From: Streptomyces sp. GC420
Lineage (GTDB): Bacteria; Actinomycetota; Actinomycetes; Streptomycetales; Streptomycetaceae
DNA: 42,295 bases
Reading direction: 5' to 3'
Assembly (NCBI RefSeq): GCF_009916105.1
Contig: NZ_JAAAXQ010000015.1
Location: 1-42,295, forward strand
Shown here: positions 31,757-40,380 of the stretch, one piece after another
How the letters are laid out: every line of letters starts with the position of its first letter
Numbering within the stretch: the stretch's first letter is position 1
Position numbers and translations under genes: made by a program
The notes under the pieces: generated by a model
What the model was told of the DNA's origin: nothing
Database searches by the model: none
What the model saw: the letters and a program-made list of their open reading frames with translations, nothing else

Positions 31757-34192
31757 GTGCAGCGTGCAGCGGGGGAGACGCGAGTCGCACTCGAGTTACT
31801 GGTCCACGGCGTGGGCGGCACCACGCCGGACGCGATGCTGGGCGACCCGCGGACCGTCCGGGTCACCGGGGACGAGACCGCCGCGGTCCACCGCCGCAGC
31901 GAGGACGCCGACGCCGAGGACCGGCCCGCCGACTACCAGGACCGGCCCGTCCCCGAGGCGTACGTGTGGTCGAACCTCACCTCGGGCAACTCCTCCCGCG
32001 CCCTGTGGCTGCTGCTGCTCCCCTTCATGGTGGTGAACCTCGCTCACTGGATGCGGCCCGCCGCCCGGGGCATGGCCCGTCTCTGCCGTCTCTACGGGCT
32101 GCTGGTGCGCGTGGTCGCACTCACGCTCACCGTGCTGCTCGTCGGCGCGGCCTGCGAGGTCGCCCTGGACCTGGCCGCCTGGCAGTGCGCCGGCCGGCCC
32201 GCCTGCGCCGGCCAGCGGTCCTGGCTGGGCTTCCTGTCCCCGGCCGGCGGCGGCTGGTGGACCGGGCCCGGCCGCCGCCTCGCCCTCGCCGCGCTCGTTC
32301 CCACCGCCCTCACCGTGCTGCTGTGGTACCTCTCCCACCGCACCTGGAGCTCCTACGAGTCCGAGCGGCCGCTGCCCGGTCTGCCGGAACCCGACGACGG
32401 CGAGACGGGCGGCCACCCCGCGCTCGGCCGGCCCGGCTTCTGGTACGGCAGGCGGCTGGTGGCGCGGCTGCGCGCCGCCCACACCGCGGCCGGCCTGCTG
32501 ACCGTTGCCGCCACCCTCAGCTTCGCGGCCGCGGGCTTCGACCGCGGCCCGCACGGCGACCCCGTCCTCGCCGTCCTCGGGGCCGTCCTGCAGTGCTCCC
32601 TCGGCGCCGCCGCCCTGGTCGTGCTGTGGGTGGTGTGCAGCCGCGGCCGCAGCGAGCGCAGGCTCGACATGGCCATCGACGGTGCGATCACCGGCCGGCT
32701 GCCGGCCGCCTCGGCCGTGCTGCTCGCCCTCGCCGTGCTGCACACCGCCTGGGACCGGCCCGGCTGGGCCTCGCACGGACTTCTCCCGGGCAACCAGGCC
32801 TTCGGAGTCATCGCGCTGCTCCAGGGACTCCTGGTCGTCGCTCTCGGCATCACCGCCGTTCTGCTGCGCCGCAGCGCCCCGGACCCGCGGGCGGCGCTGC
32901 GCGGACTCGGCGGCCCGGCCGTCGCCATGCTCGGCTGCGCGCTCGGCGGCGTGATGACCGGCGGTGTCGCGCAGCGTGTCGGGGACTGGCTCGACGGGCC
33001 CGGAACACCCGGCATGGGCAACGGCCTGATCAAGGGGCCTCCGGAGGTCCTCTCCTGGCAGGCCGCCGTCATCCCGCCGCTGATCGTGGTCCTGCTGGCG
33101 CTGGCCGCGTACTTCGCCGTACGCACATGGCGGGTCAAACGGGAGCTCCTCGGCGCGGTGCCCGCCGAGTACCCGGAGGAGCGGCCCGACACCGCCCGCA
33201 CCCGGCGTATCGCCGGCACCCGCGCCAGGGCCGGACTCACCGACCGCGCACCCTGGTTCGTCGGCGCGACCGCCCTGGTCACCCTGGTCCTCGGAGCGGC
33301 CGCGCTGACCGGGGCCTGGACCACGCGGAAGGTGCCGGGCCGGGCCGCCGAGGGCACGCCGCCCTTCGTGGAGTCGTTCGCGGAGACCTCCCAGGCCCTG
33401 GGCTCCTGGCTGATCGGCTTCGGATTCATACTGTTCGTCACGTGGGCCAGGCGCGCCTACCGCGACGCCACGGCACGCCGCACCATCGGCATCCTGTGGG
33501 ACGTCGGCACCTACTGGCCGCGCGCCGCACACCCGTTCGCCCCGCCCTGCTACGCCGAACGGGCCGTGCCCGACCTCACCTGGCGGATGGCGGCCTGGAC
33601 CGGCGCACACCCGGACGGCCTGCTGGTCATCTCCGGGCACTCCCAGGGCAGTGTGCTGGCAGCCTCCGCCGTCTGGCAGCTCGACCCCGGCACCCGGGCC
33701 AAGGTCGCGCTGCTCACCTACGGCTCACCGCTGGAGCGGCTGTACGGGCGCTGGTTCCCGGCGCACTTCGGGCCCGACTGCCTGCGTGCCCTGCACGACG
33801 AGACGCGCTGCTGGCGCAACCTGTGGCGGGCAACCGACCCGATCGGGGGCCCGGTGCGCCTCGCGGGGGACGGCGGTGCCGACGTTGACCTGGGGCCGCT
33901 CAAGGACCCTCTCGCCTACGGGCGGACGCGGCAGCACCCGCTGCCCGCACCGATCCTGGGCCACTCCGACTACCGGGCGGACCCCTCGTTCGAGAGTGCC
34001 CGCAGCACCCTGCTGGAGCTGCTGCGCCCCGGTGCGCCGGTGCCGCGCCAGCCGCCGGGGCCCGGGCCGGAGCGGGGGACGGGGACCGGTGACCGCGCGC
34101 GGGCCGGGACGGGGGAGCCGCCCGGTGACGGTTCGCGTGCCGCGCAGGCCGGTCCGCCCGGTCCGCGCGCCCACGAGGCGCCCGAGGTCTGA
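31757..34192 (+). CDS. Large multi-pass membrane protein with a split alpha/beta-hydrolase catalytic core
   Basis: An 811-aa protein. At the N-terminus (residues 12-25) ELLVHGVGGTTPDAML looks like the HG oxyanion strand of an alpha/beta hydrolase. Then come about ten hydrophobic segments (residues 75-580), such as LWLLLLPFMVVNLAHW, FGVIALLQGLLVVALGITAV and PPLIVVLLALAAYFAV. Past these, the nucleophile elbow VISGHSQGSVLAAS (Ser629), an Asp in ATDPIGGPVR (Asp694) and a His in PILGHSDYRADP (His736) complete a likely triad. The last 55 residues are Pro/Gly-rich. GTG 31757 has GGAAGGG upstream. Function unknown; an esterase or lipase acting at the membrane is the inference. Confidence 0.85.
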   Translation: MQRAAGETRVALELLVHGVGGTTPDAMLGDPRTVRVTGDETAAVHRRSEDADAEDRPADYQDRPVPEAYVWSNLTSGNSSRALWLLLLPFMVVNLAHWMRPAARGMARLCRLYGLLVRVVALTLTVLLVGAACEVALDLAAWQCAGRPACAGQRSWLGFLSPAGGGWWTGPGRRLALAALVPTALTVLLWYLSHRTWSSYESERPLPGLPEPDDGETGGHPALGRPGFWYGRRLVARLRAAHTAAGLLTVAATLSFAAAGFDRGPHGDPVLAVLGAVLQCSLGAAALVVLWVVCSRGRSERRLDMAIDGAITGRLPAASAVLLALAVLHTAWDRPGWASHGLLPGNQAFGVIALLQGLLVVALGITAVLLRRSAPDPRAALRGLGGPAVAMLGCALGGVMTGGVAQRVGDWLDGPGTPGMGNGLIKGPPEVLSWQAAVIPPLIVVLLALAAYFAVRTWRVKRELLGAVPAEYPEERPDTARTRRIAGTRARAGLTDRAPWFVGATALVTLVLGAAALTGAWTTRKVPGRAAEGTPPFVESFAETSQALGSWLIGFGFILFVTWARRAYRDATARRTIGILWDVGTYWPRAAHPFAPPCYAERAVPDLTWRMAAWTGAHPDGLLVISGHSQGSVLAASAVWQLDPGTRAKVALLTYGSPLERLYGRWFPAHFGPDCLRALHDETRCWRNLWRATDPIGGPVRLAGDGGADVDLGPLKDPLAYGRTRQHPLPAPILGHSDYRADPSFESARSTLLELLRPGAPVPRQPPGPGPERGTGTGDRARAGTGEPPGDGSRAAQAGPPGPRAHEAPEV

Positions 34193-34210
34193 GGCTCCGC
34201 CAGGAGCCTC
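34191..34210 (+). terminator. Terminator overlapping the stop of the membrane hydrolase
   Basis: GAGGCTCC (34191-34198), loop GCCA, GGAGCCTC (34203-34210): a perfect 8-bp stem starting within the TGA codon. Confidence 0.75.
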
Positions 34211-34599
34211 TGGGCGGACCGCTGCGGCCGTGCGGCAGCCCGGCGCGGCCGGGCCAGGGCACGGCGCGGCTGCCGCCGCGCGATCTCCGGCCGGGATCTC
34301 CGCGCCTGCGCCGCCTCGGTCCGCGGACCGAGGCGGCGCCGCGGGAGCCGGGCCGCTGCGGGGCGGAGGCGGCGGCGCGGCAGGTGGCACGGCGCGATCC
34401 CCGGGGGCGGTCACCGTCGGTCCCGCGATCCCGCCCGCCGCGTCGGCGACCGGCGGGCACGGGCATCGGCCAGGGAGCGGGCCACCCACCGGCTGGGGTC
34501 GTCCGCCCCCTGGCCGTACGCGCAAGGCCACGCGCAAGGCCGACGCGCTGACGCGGGCGGGCAGGGTGCCGCCCGCGACGCCGGCCGCCGGCGGGATCG
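34211..34599. other. Intergenic, low-complexity
   Basis: About 390 bp made up largely of GCC/GGC-rich sequence with many long but biased open frames. No gene or structured element is supported. Confidence 0.5.
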
Positions 34600-34744
34600 C
34601 GCCCTGGTGGGGGCACGTTGTCAGGCGCTCGATCCGGTTGTCCGCCAGCCAGTCGAGCAGGGCGATCGCGTCACGGCGCAGCGGCTCGGGCATGATCACC
34701 AGCGTTGCCTCGCAGCCCGGCAGAGGGCTCCCGATCGGCGGCAA
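34600..34744 (-). pseudogene. Remnant of an NRPS adenylation domain
   Basis: The minus strand at about 34730-34615 reads CEATLVIMPEPLRRDAIALL then DWLADNRIERL. This is the stretch between core motifs A3 and A4 of non-ribosomal peptide synthetase adenylation domains (the usual form is GATLVVPDE..RRDP..LLDWLA..RIERLFLP). The next residues depart at once, no other adenylation motif is found on either side, and the frame carries no start or end of its own. It is a 40-residue fossil of a much larger gene. Confidence 0.55.
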
Positions 34745-34869
34745 GGTCGGCCAGTCGAGGTCCCCCGTCGGCCGCCCGGCGCGGTGCGTTCCCCGTCGGC
34801 CACCAGCGGCCGAAAGGGCGCCCTCGGCACCGAGCAGGCCCCCAGCCCGGCGCGCCGCCGGGGCCGGTG

Positions 34870-37350
34870 TCAGCCGGGCAGGCCCGGAAGGCCGGGCAGG
34901 TCCTCCGGATAGAGCAGGGTCAGGTCGTCCGTGCTGGGCTCCGCGAGCTGGGCGACCCGGCCCGCGTGCCGCTCCACCATCGCCTCGAAGGTCTGCCGTG
35001 CGGTGCGGCCGTTGCCGAAGGTCGGTCCCTTGGGCAGTGCGGTGAAGTACTTCAGCAGGGCCTCGGACGCGCCTTCGGTGAGCGAGTACTCGTGATCCTC
35101 CGCCTGCTGCTCCACGATCCGCAGCAGCTCCTCGGGCGCGTAGTCGCCGAAGGTGATGGTGCGTGAGAAGCGGGATGCCACGCCGGGGTTGACGGACAGG
35201 AAGCGCTCCATCTCCGCCGTGTAACCGGCGACGATCACCACGACCGCGTCCCGGTGGTCCTCCATCAGCTTCACCAGGGTGTCGATGGCCTCGCGCCCGA
35301 AGTCCCGCCCCGAGTCCTCGGGGGAGAGCGCGTACGCCTCGTCGATGAACAGCACCCCGCCGCGCGCCCGGTCGAAAGCCTCCTGGGTGCGGATCGCCGT
35401 GGAGCCGATGTGCTCGCCCACGAGGTCGACGCGGGAGACCTCGACCAGGTGGCCGCGCTCCAGCACCCCGAGGGAGGCGAGGATCTCGCCGTACAGCCGC
35501 GCCACCGTGGTCTTGCCCGTGCCGGGGGAGCCGGTGAAGACCAGATGGCGGCGCGCGGAGGCGGCCTTGAGCCCTGCCTGCTGCCGGCGCCGGCCCACCT
35601 CGATCATGTCGGTGAGGGCCCTGACCTCCCGCTTCACGCTCTCCAGGCCCACGAGGGCGTCGAGTTCGTCGAGGACCGTCCCGGAGTCGCGCGCCGGTTC
35701 GCCGGCCGGCGTCGCGGCCGTGGCCGACGTGGCGGCCGCGGGGCGCTGCTCGGGGAGGGCGGACAGCAGTCCCGGCGACCGGACGGCGGTCTGCACGGCG
35801 GTCGCGGCCGCTTTCCCGGAGCCCGCGTCGTTCGCGGAGCCGGCCGGGCCGCCCGGCCGCAGGTTCGCGCTCTCGTCGCTCGTGCAGTCCTCGACGACCG
35901 GTCCGCCGCCGGAGGAACCGGCCCCGTCGGCGAACTCGTAGCCGCCCCGGGCACAGCGCTCCGTACGGCAGCGGGTGAGGGTGGCCCGGCAGCCGTCTAT
36001 GACGTGGAAGCCGTAGCCGCCGCTGCCCGTCACCCGGCAGCCGTCGAAGCTGCCGCGGCCCTCCGCGGAGACGTAGAAGCCCGCCTCCGCGGGGGAGGTC
36101 ACCGTGCAGCGCTCGATCGTCGGATCGGCGCCCTTGGTGACGATCACCCCGGTCTGGGTTCCGTCGATGGTGCAGTTCGCGAGCGTGCCGCCGCTGCCGT
36201 GGTCACGGAACCACGCGCCGGTGGACGCCTCGCGTATCCGGCAGTCGTCGAGTTGCACCGTGGCGCCGTCGCTCACCGAGACGGCGGTGTTGCGCACCTG
36301 CGTCAGGTCGCTGTCGACGACGTCGGCGCGCGAGCCGCGGTCGAGGACGAACAGCGCGTCGGGCACGTCGTGCACCCGGCACGAGTCCAGCACCGCCGTC
36401 GCCCCGTCGCTGACCCACACCGCCGGGTAGTCGCCCGTACTGTCGTGGATCTCGCACTGGTTGGCGTCGACGCGGGTGCCCGGGTCCCACACCGACAGTC
36501 CGTTGCGGCCGAACCTGCGGATCTTCGACCTGGTCAGCGTGAGCACCGAACGGGACCGCAGATCCAGGGCGTTCTCCGGGACGTCGTGGATGTCGCAGTC
36601 GGAGAGCGTCAGTACGGCGTCCGTGTCGAGGGTGACGCCGTCGGACGAGGTGCGGTGCACCGTGCAGTCGGTGAGGTGGCCGGCCGCGCGCGAGGCGACC
36701 TGGACGCCGCTGCCCTTGATCTCGTACACCTCGCAGCCGACCGCCTCCAGCGCGCTGGACTCCCCCGTCAGCGAGATGCCCGCACCCGAGGCGTGATGGA
36801 TCCGGCAGCGCTCGAGCCGCGGGTGCGCCCCGCCGCGCACCGACACCCCGGCCTGCCCGGCCGCGACGACCTCGCAGTCCTCGAATATGCCGCCCCCGCC
36901 GTCGAGTACGGCGATACCGACTCCCGCCGGGTTGTCGACGGTGCAGCGGCGCACGGTGGGCCGGGCACTGCCGCGCACCTCGATGCCCACGGCGGACCGG
37001 GTCACCACCCGGACGTCCGCCAGCTCGGGCGAGCCGTCCTCGACCAGCAGGGCCGGGGAGGTGGCGTCCTGTCCCTCCACGTGCAGGTCCTGGATCACCG
37101 CCGAGGCACGCACGGTCAGGGGCACCCCGTCGGCCGGGGCGAGCCGCACCGATCCAGTGGCGCCCTCGGGGCCGCGCAGTGTGATGGCGTGCTCGACGAC
37201 GAGGTTCTCGCGGTAGGTGCCGGGAGCGACGGTGAGGACGTCCCCGTCTCCCGCCGCCTCCAACGCCGCGGCGAGCGAGGCGTACTCGCCTGTGCGGCGA
37301 CGCCACCTCGACGTGCCGGTGTGCGTCACCTGGACCGTGCCCTGTGCCAT
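34870..37350 (-). CDS. Right-handed beta-helix repeat protein fused to a CbxX/CfqX (EccA-like) AAA ATPase
   Basis: An 826-aa protein. Residues 1-500 hold some 15 turns of a NosD/pectate-lyase-type beta-helix: many 22-24-aa repeats such as SALEAVGCEVYEIKGSGVQV and ATVQLDDCRIREASTGAWFR. A Ser/Ala/Pro linker follows. Residues 560-826 are a CbxX/CfqX AAA domain: GLESVKREVRALTDMIEVGR, Walker A HLVFTGSPGTGKTTVARLYG (Lys613), Walker B VLFIDEAYALSPED, a sensor VVVIVAGYTAEMERFL and an Arg finger GVASRFSRTITFGDY. EccA of type VII secretion and SpoVK share this AAA class. No ESX genes are present here. Start ATG 37350. Confidence 0.92.
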   Translation of the reverse strand: MAQGTVQVTHTGTSRWRRRTGEYASLAAALEAAGDGDVLTVAPGTYRENLVVEHAITLRGPEGATGSVRLAPADGVPLTVRASAVIQDLHVEGQDATSPALLVEDGSPELADVRVVTRSAVGIEVRGSARPTVRRCTVDNPAGVGIAVLDGGGGIFEDCEVVAAGQAGVSVRGGAHPRLERCRIHHASGAGISLTGESSALEAVGCEVYEIKGSGVQVASRAAGHLTDCTVHRTSSDGVTLDTDAVLTLSDCDIHDVPENALDLRSRSVLTLTRSKIRRFGRNGLSVWDPGTRVDANQCEIHDSTGDYPAVWVSDGATAVLDSCRVHDVPDALFVLDRGSRADVVDSDLTQVRNTAVSVSDGATVQLDDCRIREASTGAWFRDHGSGGTLANCTIDGTQTGVIVTKGADPTIERCTVTSPAEAGFYVSAEGRGSFDGCRVTGSGGYGFHVIDGCRATLTRCRTERCARGGYEFADGAGSSGGGPVVEDCTSDESANLRPGGPAGSANDAGSGKAAATAVQTAVRSPGLLSALPEQRPAAATSATAATPAGEPARDSGTVLDELDALVGLESVKREVRALTDMIEVGRRRQQAGLKAASARRHLVFTGSPGTGKTTVARLYGEILASLGVLERGHLVEVSRVDLVGEHIGSTAIRTQEAFDRARGGVLFIDEAYALSPEDSGRDFGREAIDTLVKLMEDHRDAVVVIVAGYTAEMERFLSVNPGVASRFSRTITFGDYAPEELLRIVEQQAEDHEYSLTEGASEALLKYFTALPKGPTFGNGRTARQTFEAMVERHAGRVAQLAEPSTDDLTLLYPEDLPGLPGLPG

Positions 37351-37557
37351 GGGTTTGCTGTGCCCCCACCTCGTGCGTCGCGGACCTGAGACCGATGCGG
37401 CCGGTGGTCCACCGTAGCGCGCGCGGGGCAGCGTGGTTGACCGGTCCGCCCTGCTCGCGGTGACCGGACGGGCACCGCCCGCGCCGGGCGCCCGCGGCCC
37501 CGCGTCCCGGACGGGCACCGCGGGCCGCGCGGCGCCCCCCGGGGCCGGGCCCGGCGG

Positions 37558-38163
37558 TCAGCTTCCGGTGCCCGTGCGGCCACAGTCGGGCCCGGCCTGC
37601 GCCCACGCACGGTCCCACGCGTCGAACCGCCGGCGCATCAGTTGCCGTACGACGAGCCGTCTGGCGACCTCGGCCAGGGCGCCGACGGCGGCGAAGGCGC
37701 CGACGCCGGCCAGCACGGCGTGGGTCGCGGCGGTGGAGGAGTCCATCGGCTGCGGCACCAGGCGGCCCCGGCGGTCGGTCCACACGGGTATCCGGCCCCC
37801 CGGGGCCGCCTGCCGCAGCCTGAGCCGCACGGAGTCCGTGTGCCGGGTGCCGTCCGGCGCTCGCCACGTGGCGACGACGCGGCCCACCGCGTCCCGCTGG
37901 GGGAACGTCTCGGGGTCCGGATCGGCGGCGGTCTTCGTGGCGGCCCGCACCACCGTCGCGGTCACCCGGTGCCGCTGCTCCTGCTGCTCGCGCATCGTCT
38001 TGTGCAGCGCGCCGTGGGCGAGCGCACCGGTCGACCAGCCCGCCGCGGGCGCGGCCAGCACGATCAGCAGAAGTGCGGCGAGCGCCACCCATGCCTCGAC
38101 GAGATCCGTCGCGCGGCGCAGCGGGTTGTGCCGCCAGCGCCACATGCCCGTCACCGCTCGCAC
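37558..38163 (-). CDS. Rv1733c-family membrane protein
   Basis: A 201-aa protein with an N-terminal hydrophobic segment (DLVEAWVALAALLLIVLAAP) and a second near the C-terminus (HAVLAGVGAFAAVGALAEVA), separated by an extracytoplasmic beta-rich domain. It starts WRWRHNPLRRATDLVEAW, the signature of the Rv1733c-like family (a DosR-regulated protein in mycobacteria). GTG 38163 has GGAAGGGGGG 9 nt upstream; ATG 38145 is the alternative. Function unknown. Confidence 0.88.
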   Translation of the reverse strand: MRAVTGMWRWRHNPLRRATDLVEAWVALAALLLIVLAAPAAGWSTGALAHGALHKTMREQQEQRHRVTATVVRAATKTAADPDPETFPQRDAVGRVVATWRAPDGTRHTDSVRLRLRQAAPGGRIPVWTDRRGRLVPQPMDSSTAATHAVLAGVGAFAAVGALAEVARRLVVRQLMRRRFDAWDRAWAQAGPDCGRTGTGS

Positions 38164-38378
38164 AGTCCTGCACCCCCCTTCCGCGTCCGTCATAGCCATC
38201 CAGGGCGCGGCGCATGCGCGAACCGGCTCAAGCGAGAGGGAAATCACCCGTCCCTCCGTCCTGTTCGAGCCCTGACCGGTACGCTGCGGAGCTCCGGCCT
38301 CACCGGGTCAACGCGCGTGCCGTCGGGCCTGGTTCCCGGCGTGCGCGCGCTGCGGGAGAACTGCTGAGCGGAGAACCG

Positions 38379-38468
38379 CCGGTGTGCGAACCGCGACCGC
38401 GAGAGCCACCGGTGCGTGAACTGCCGGTGCGTGAACTGCCGGTGCGTGAACCGCTAGTGCGAGAGCCG
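38379..38468. repeat. 15-bp tandem repeat, six units
   Basis: Units of exactly 15 bp start at 38379, 38394, 38409, 38424, 38439 and 38454. Two are identical (CCGGTGCGTGAACTG at 38409 and 38424); others have 1-6 changes. The last overlaps the 3' end of the MOSC gene, covering its stop codon; the rest is downstream. The period is the same as that of the 8400 array but the sequence differs. Confidence 0.85.
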
Positions 38469-39299
38469 CTGTCCGAGGACCTCGACCGGATCGCCGACCC
38501 GGATGGTGCCTGTTCCCTCGGGGACGAGGTTCTGCCCGAACACCAGGCGGTTGCCGATGCGATGGTGCCTGGCCAGGGTGCGCAGCGGTTCCTTGCCGCG
38601 CCGGGCGGTCCGCTGGTCGGTGGTGGTCACGACGCATCGGCCGGACGGCTTGACGGCGCGGAGGACGACCTCGCCGATCCGGATCAGTGTCCAGTCGTCC
38701 TCCGCCCAGGGCATGGTGCCGTCCACGACGACGTTCGGCCGGAAGCGGTTCATGGGCAGTGGTCCCTCGTCGGCGTGGTCGCCCTGCGCGACGAGGGAGT
38801 TGAGGGCGTCGAGCGAGGCCAGGGTGGTGACCAGCAGCGGGTAGCCGTCGGCGAGGCTCACGGTCTCGCCGGGCAGGGCGTAGCGGGGATCGATGGGGCG
38901 GCGTACCGCGGGGTCGTCGAGATGGACCAGTTGGGTGCGCGTGCCCAGGTGGGCGCTGAACCAGGCGTGCGCGTCCGGGGCGGCGGGAACGGCCTCGATC
39001 TTGTCCTCGAAGATCTGGACCGGGACCGTGCCGACCGCCCCGGGATCGGGCACGGCGACGGTCAGCGGCTCGCGTCCGGGCACCCGCAGCCGCACGGCGC
39101 CCCCGGAGAGCGGCTCCGCCGAGGCGAGCGCCAGCGTGGGCCGTTCGCGCTGGGTGACCACTCGCCCTCGCTCGTCGACCAGCGCCCAACGGCGGTCGCC
39201 GGCAAGCCCCCACGGCTCCACGACCGCCTCGTCGGGCGCGCAGCCCGCGACCGACTTCACCGGGTGGACGTGGAGGGAATGAACGACAGCATTCGGCAT
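38454..39299 (-). CDS. MOSC-domain protein
   Basis: A 281-aa protein of the MOSC family, related to the molybdenum-cofactor sulfurase C-terminal domain and to YcbX/YiiM and mARC. N-terminal MOSC_N: VVHSLHVHPVKSVAGCAPDE, GLAGDRRWALVDERGRVVTQ. The MOSC domain has NRFRPNVVVDGTMPWAEDDW, and the conserved cofactor Cys in VKPSGRCVVTTTDQRTARRG. It ends FGQNLVPEGTGTIRVGDPVE. ATG 39299 is preferred over 39308, with AGGA 8 nt upstream. Likely transfers a sulfur or reduces N-hydroxylated compounds with the molybdenum cofactor. Confidence 0.93.
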   Translation of the reverse strand: MPNAVVHSLHVHPVKSVAGCAPDEAVVEPWGLAGDRRWALVDERGRVVTQRERPTLALASAEPLSGGAVRLRVPGREPLTVAVPDPGAVGTVPVQIFEDKIEAVPAAPDAHAWFSAHLGTRTQLVHLDDPAVRRPIDPRYALPGETVSLADGYPLLVTTLASLDALNSLVAQGDHADEGPLPMNRFRPNVVVDGTMPWAEDDWTLIRIGEVVLRAVKPSGRCVVTTTDQRTARRGKEPLRTLARHHRIGNRLVFGQNLVPEGTGTIRVGDPVEVLGQRLSH

Positions 39300-39577
39300 A
39301 CCGGCCATCCTGCCAGCCGGCCCGGACGGCGGGCCCGGCCCCCGCGCGACGGGCCGGCGTCACCACGTCGGGGCGTCAGCGGCTCAGGCGACACCGCGTC
39401 AGGGCGCCGCAGGCGCACCGCATCCGCGTGCCACCGGCGCGCCGGCCCCGGTCACCTGTCCGTCCGGCGCGCCCGGACCCCGGCGCGCCGGTCCGCGGCA
39501 TGCCGTCCGTCCTGCGGCCCGTCCCTGTCCGACCCTCATCCCCGGTTCGGTGCCCGCTGGTTGAGGAAGCTGAGGGA

Positions 39578-40060
39578 TCAGTAGCCGCGGCCCTGGTAAC
39601 CGCCGGTGCCGTACGGGTCCTGGTAACCCGTGGGCGCCGGTGCGGGCGCGGCGGGACGCGGGGCCGCGGGGCGCATCGCCTCGTACCCCCCGCCCATCGG
39701 ACGCTGCTGGGGCTGGGTGCCGGGGTATCCGCGCGGGCCGGCGGTCTGCTGCGGGATGTACGGCGCCGGGGCCTGCTGCAACGGCGCCTGCTGGAGCGGG
39801 GCCGGATGCTGGGCGGCATGATGCTGCGGGTAGCCGTACCCCGAGGAGTAGGCGGGCTGGGAGGGGGCAGCCGGAAGCGCGGGGAGCGCCGCCGGGAGGG
39901 CCGGCAGATAACTGCCCGGCGTGTCATACGCGGCGGGGACCCGTATGGGTGCGATCTGCGGCGTTCCCCGCTCCGCGACGAGCGAGTCGTAGATCGGGGT
40001 GTCCGGGAACGGCGACGCCGAGTAGTAGCCGCCGCCGTAGGTGACGCGGGGGGAGGTCAT
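39578..40060 (-). CDS. DUF6643-type Pro/Gln/Ala-rich protein
   Basis: A 160-aa protein whose first 50 residues are conserved in Streptomyces (SPRVTYGGGYYSASPFPDTP, IYDSLVAERGTPQIAPIRVP), followed by a disordered tail rich in Pro, Gln, Ala and Tyr (QQAPLQQAPAPYIPQ) ending GYQGRGY. It matches the DUF6643 family; function unknown. No signal peptide. The ATG at 40060 lacks an SD; TAACTT lies 7 bp before it, so a leaderless transcript is possible. The upstream DNA is unusually AT-rich. Confidence 0.8.
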   Translation of the reverse strand: MTSPRVTYGGGYYSASPFPDTPIYDSLVAERGTPQIAPIRVPAAYDTPGSYLPALPAALPALPAAPSQPAYSSGYGYPQHHAAQHPAPLQQAPLQQAPAPYIPQQTAGPRGYPGTQPQQRPMGGGYEAMRPAAPRPAAPAPAPTGYQDPYGTGGYQGRGY

Positions 40061-40380
40061 GGCACATAAGTTAAGCCCACGATGTGTTTTTGGGGAGCCC
40101 GATAAGAGGGTTGTTTTATGAGCTGCCAGTGGCCGCCGATCCCCAATGCGAGCGAACTCGTCGAAATCGGTCGTCCAGGTGCATGAGGATCGTGTAAAAC
40201 CCGAGTTCCCGGCGGGTTACCGGCGGTTGACCCGGAGATCCGCGCCCTGCCGCACTGTGGGCCTTCCGCACCCCGCGGGGCTAGGTTGAGTGTGCGTGGG
40301 ACAACGGCCGGAGGACGACGTGCGGACGCACCGCGCCACCGCGGCCGGACGGCGGGATACGGACCGAGGAGGGGGCGGAC
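40061..40380. other. AT-richer divergent promoter region
   Basis: The 320-bp gap between the divergent DUF6643 and TerD genes has an AT-rich half (40061-40200; e.g. GTGTTTTTGG, GTTGTTTTATG) which is exceptional in this window and likely houses promoters. Close to TerD, TAGGTT (40282-40287) is a good -10 but lacks a clear -35. A TTGACC at 40227 is too far away to pair with it. Confidence 0.5.

Noticed and set aside
34870..37350. The AAA gene as proof of a type VII secretion locus
   Set aside because: No WXG100, EccB, EccC, EccD or MycP gene is found in the window.
40227..40232. TTGACC as the -35 for the TerD gene
   Set aside because: The nearest good -10 (TAGGTT at 40282) is about 50 bp away.
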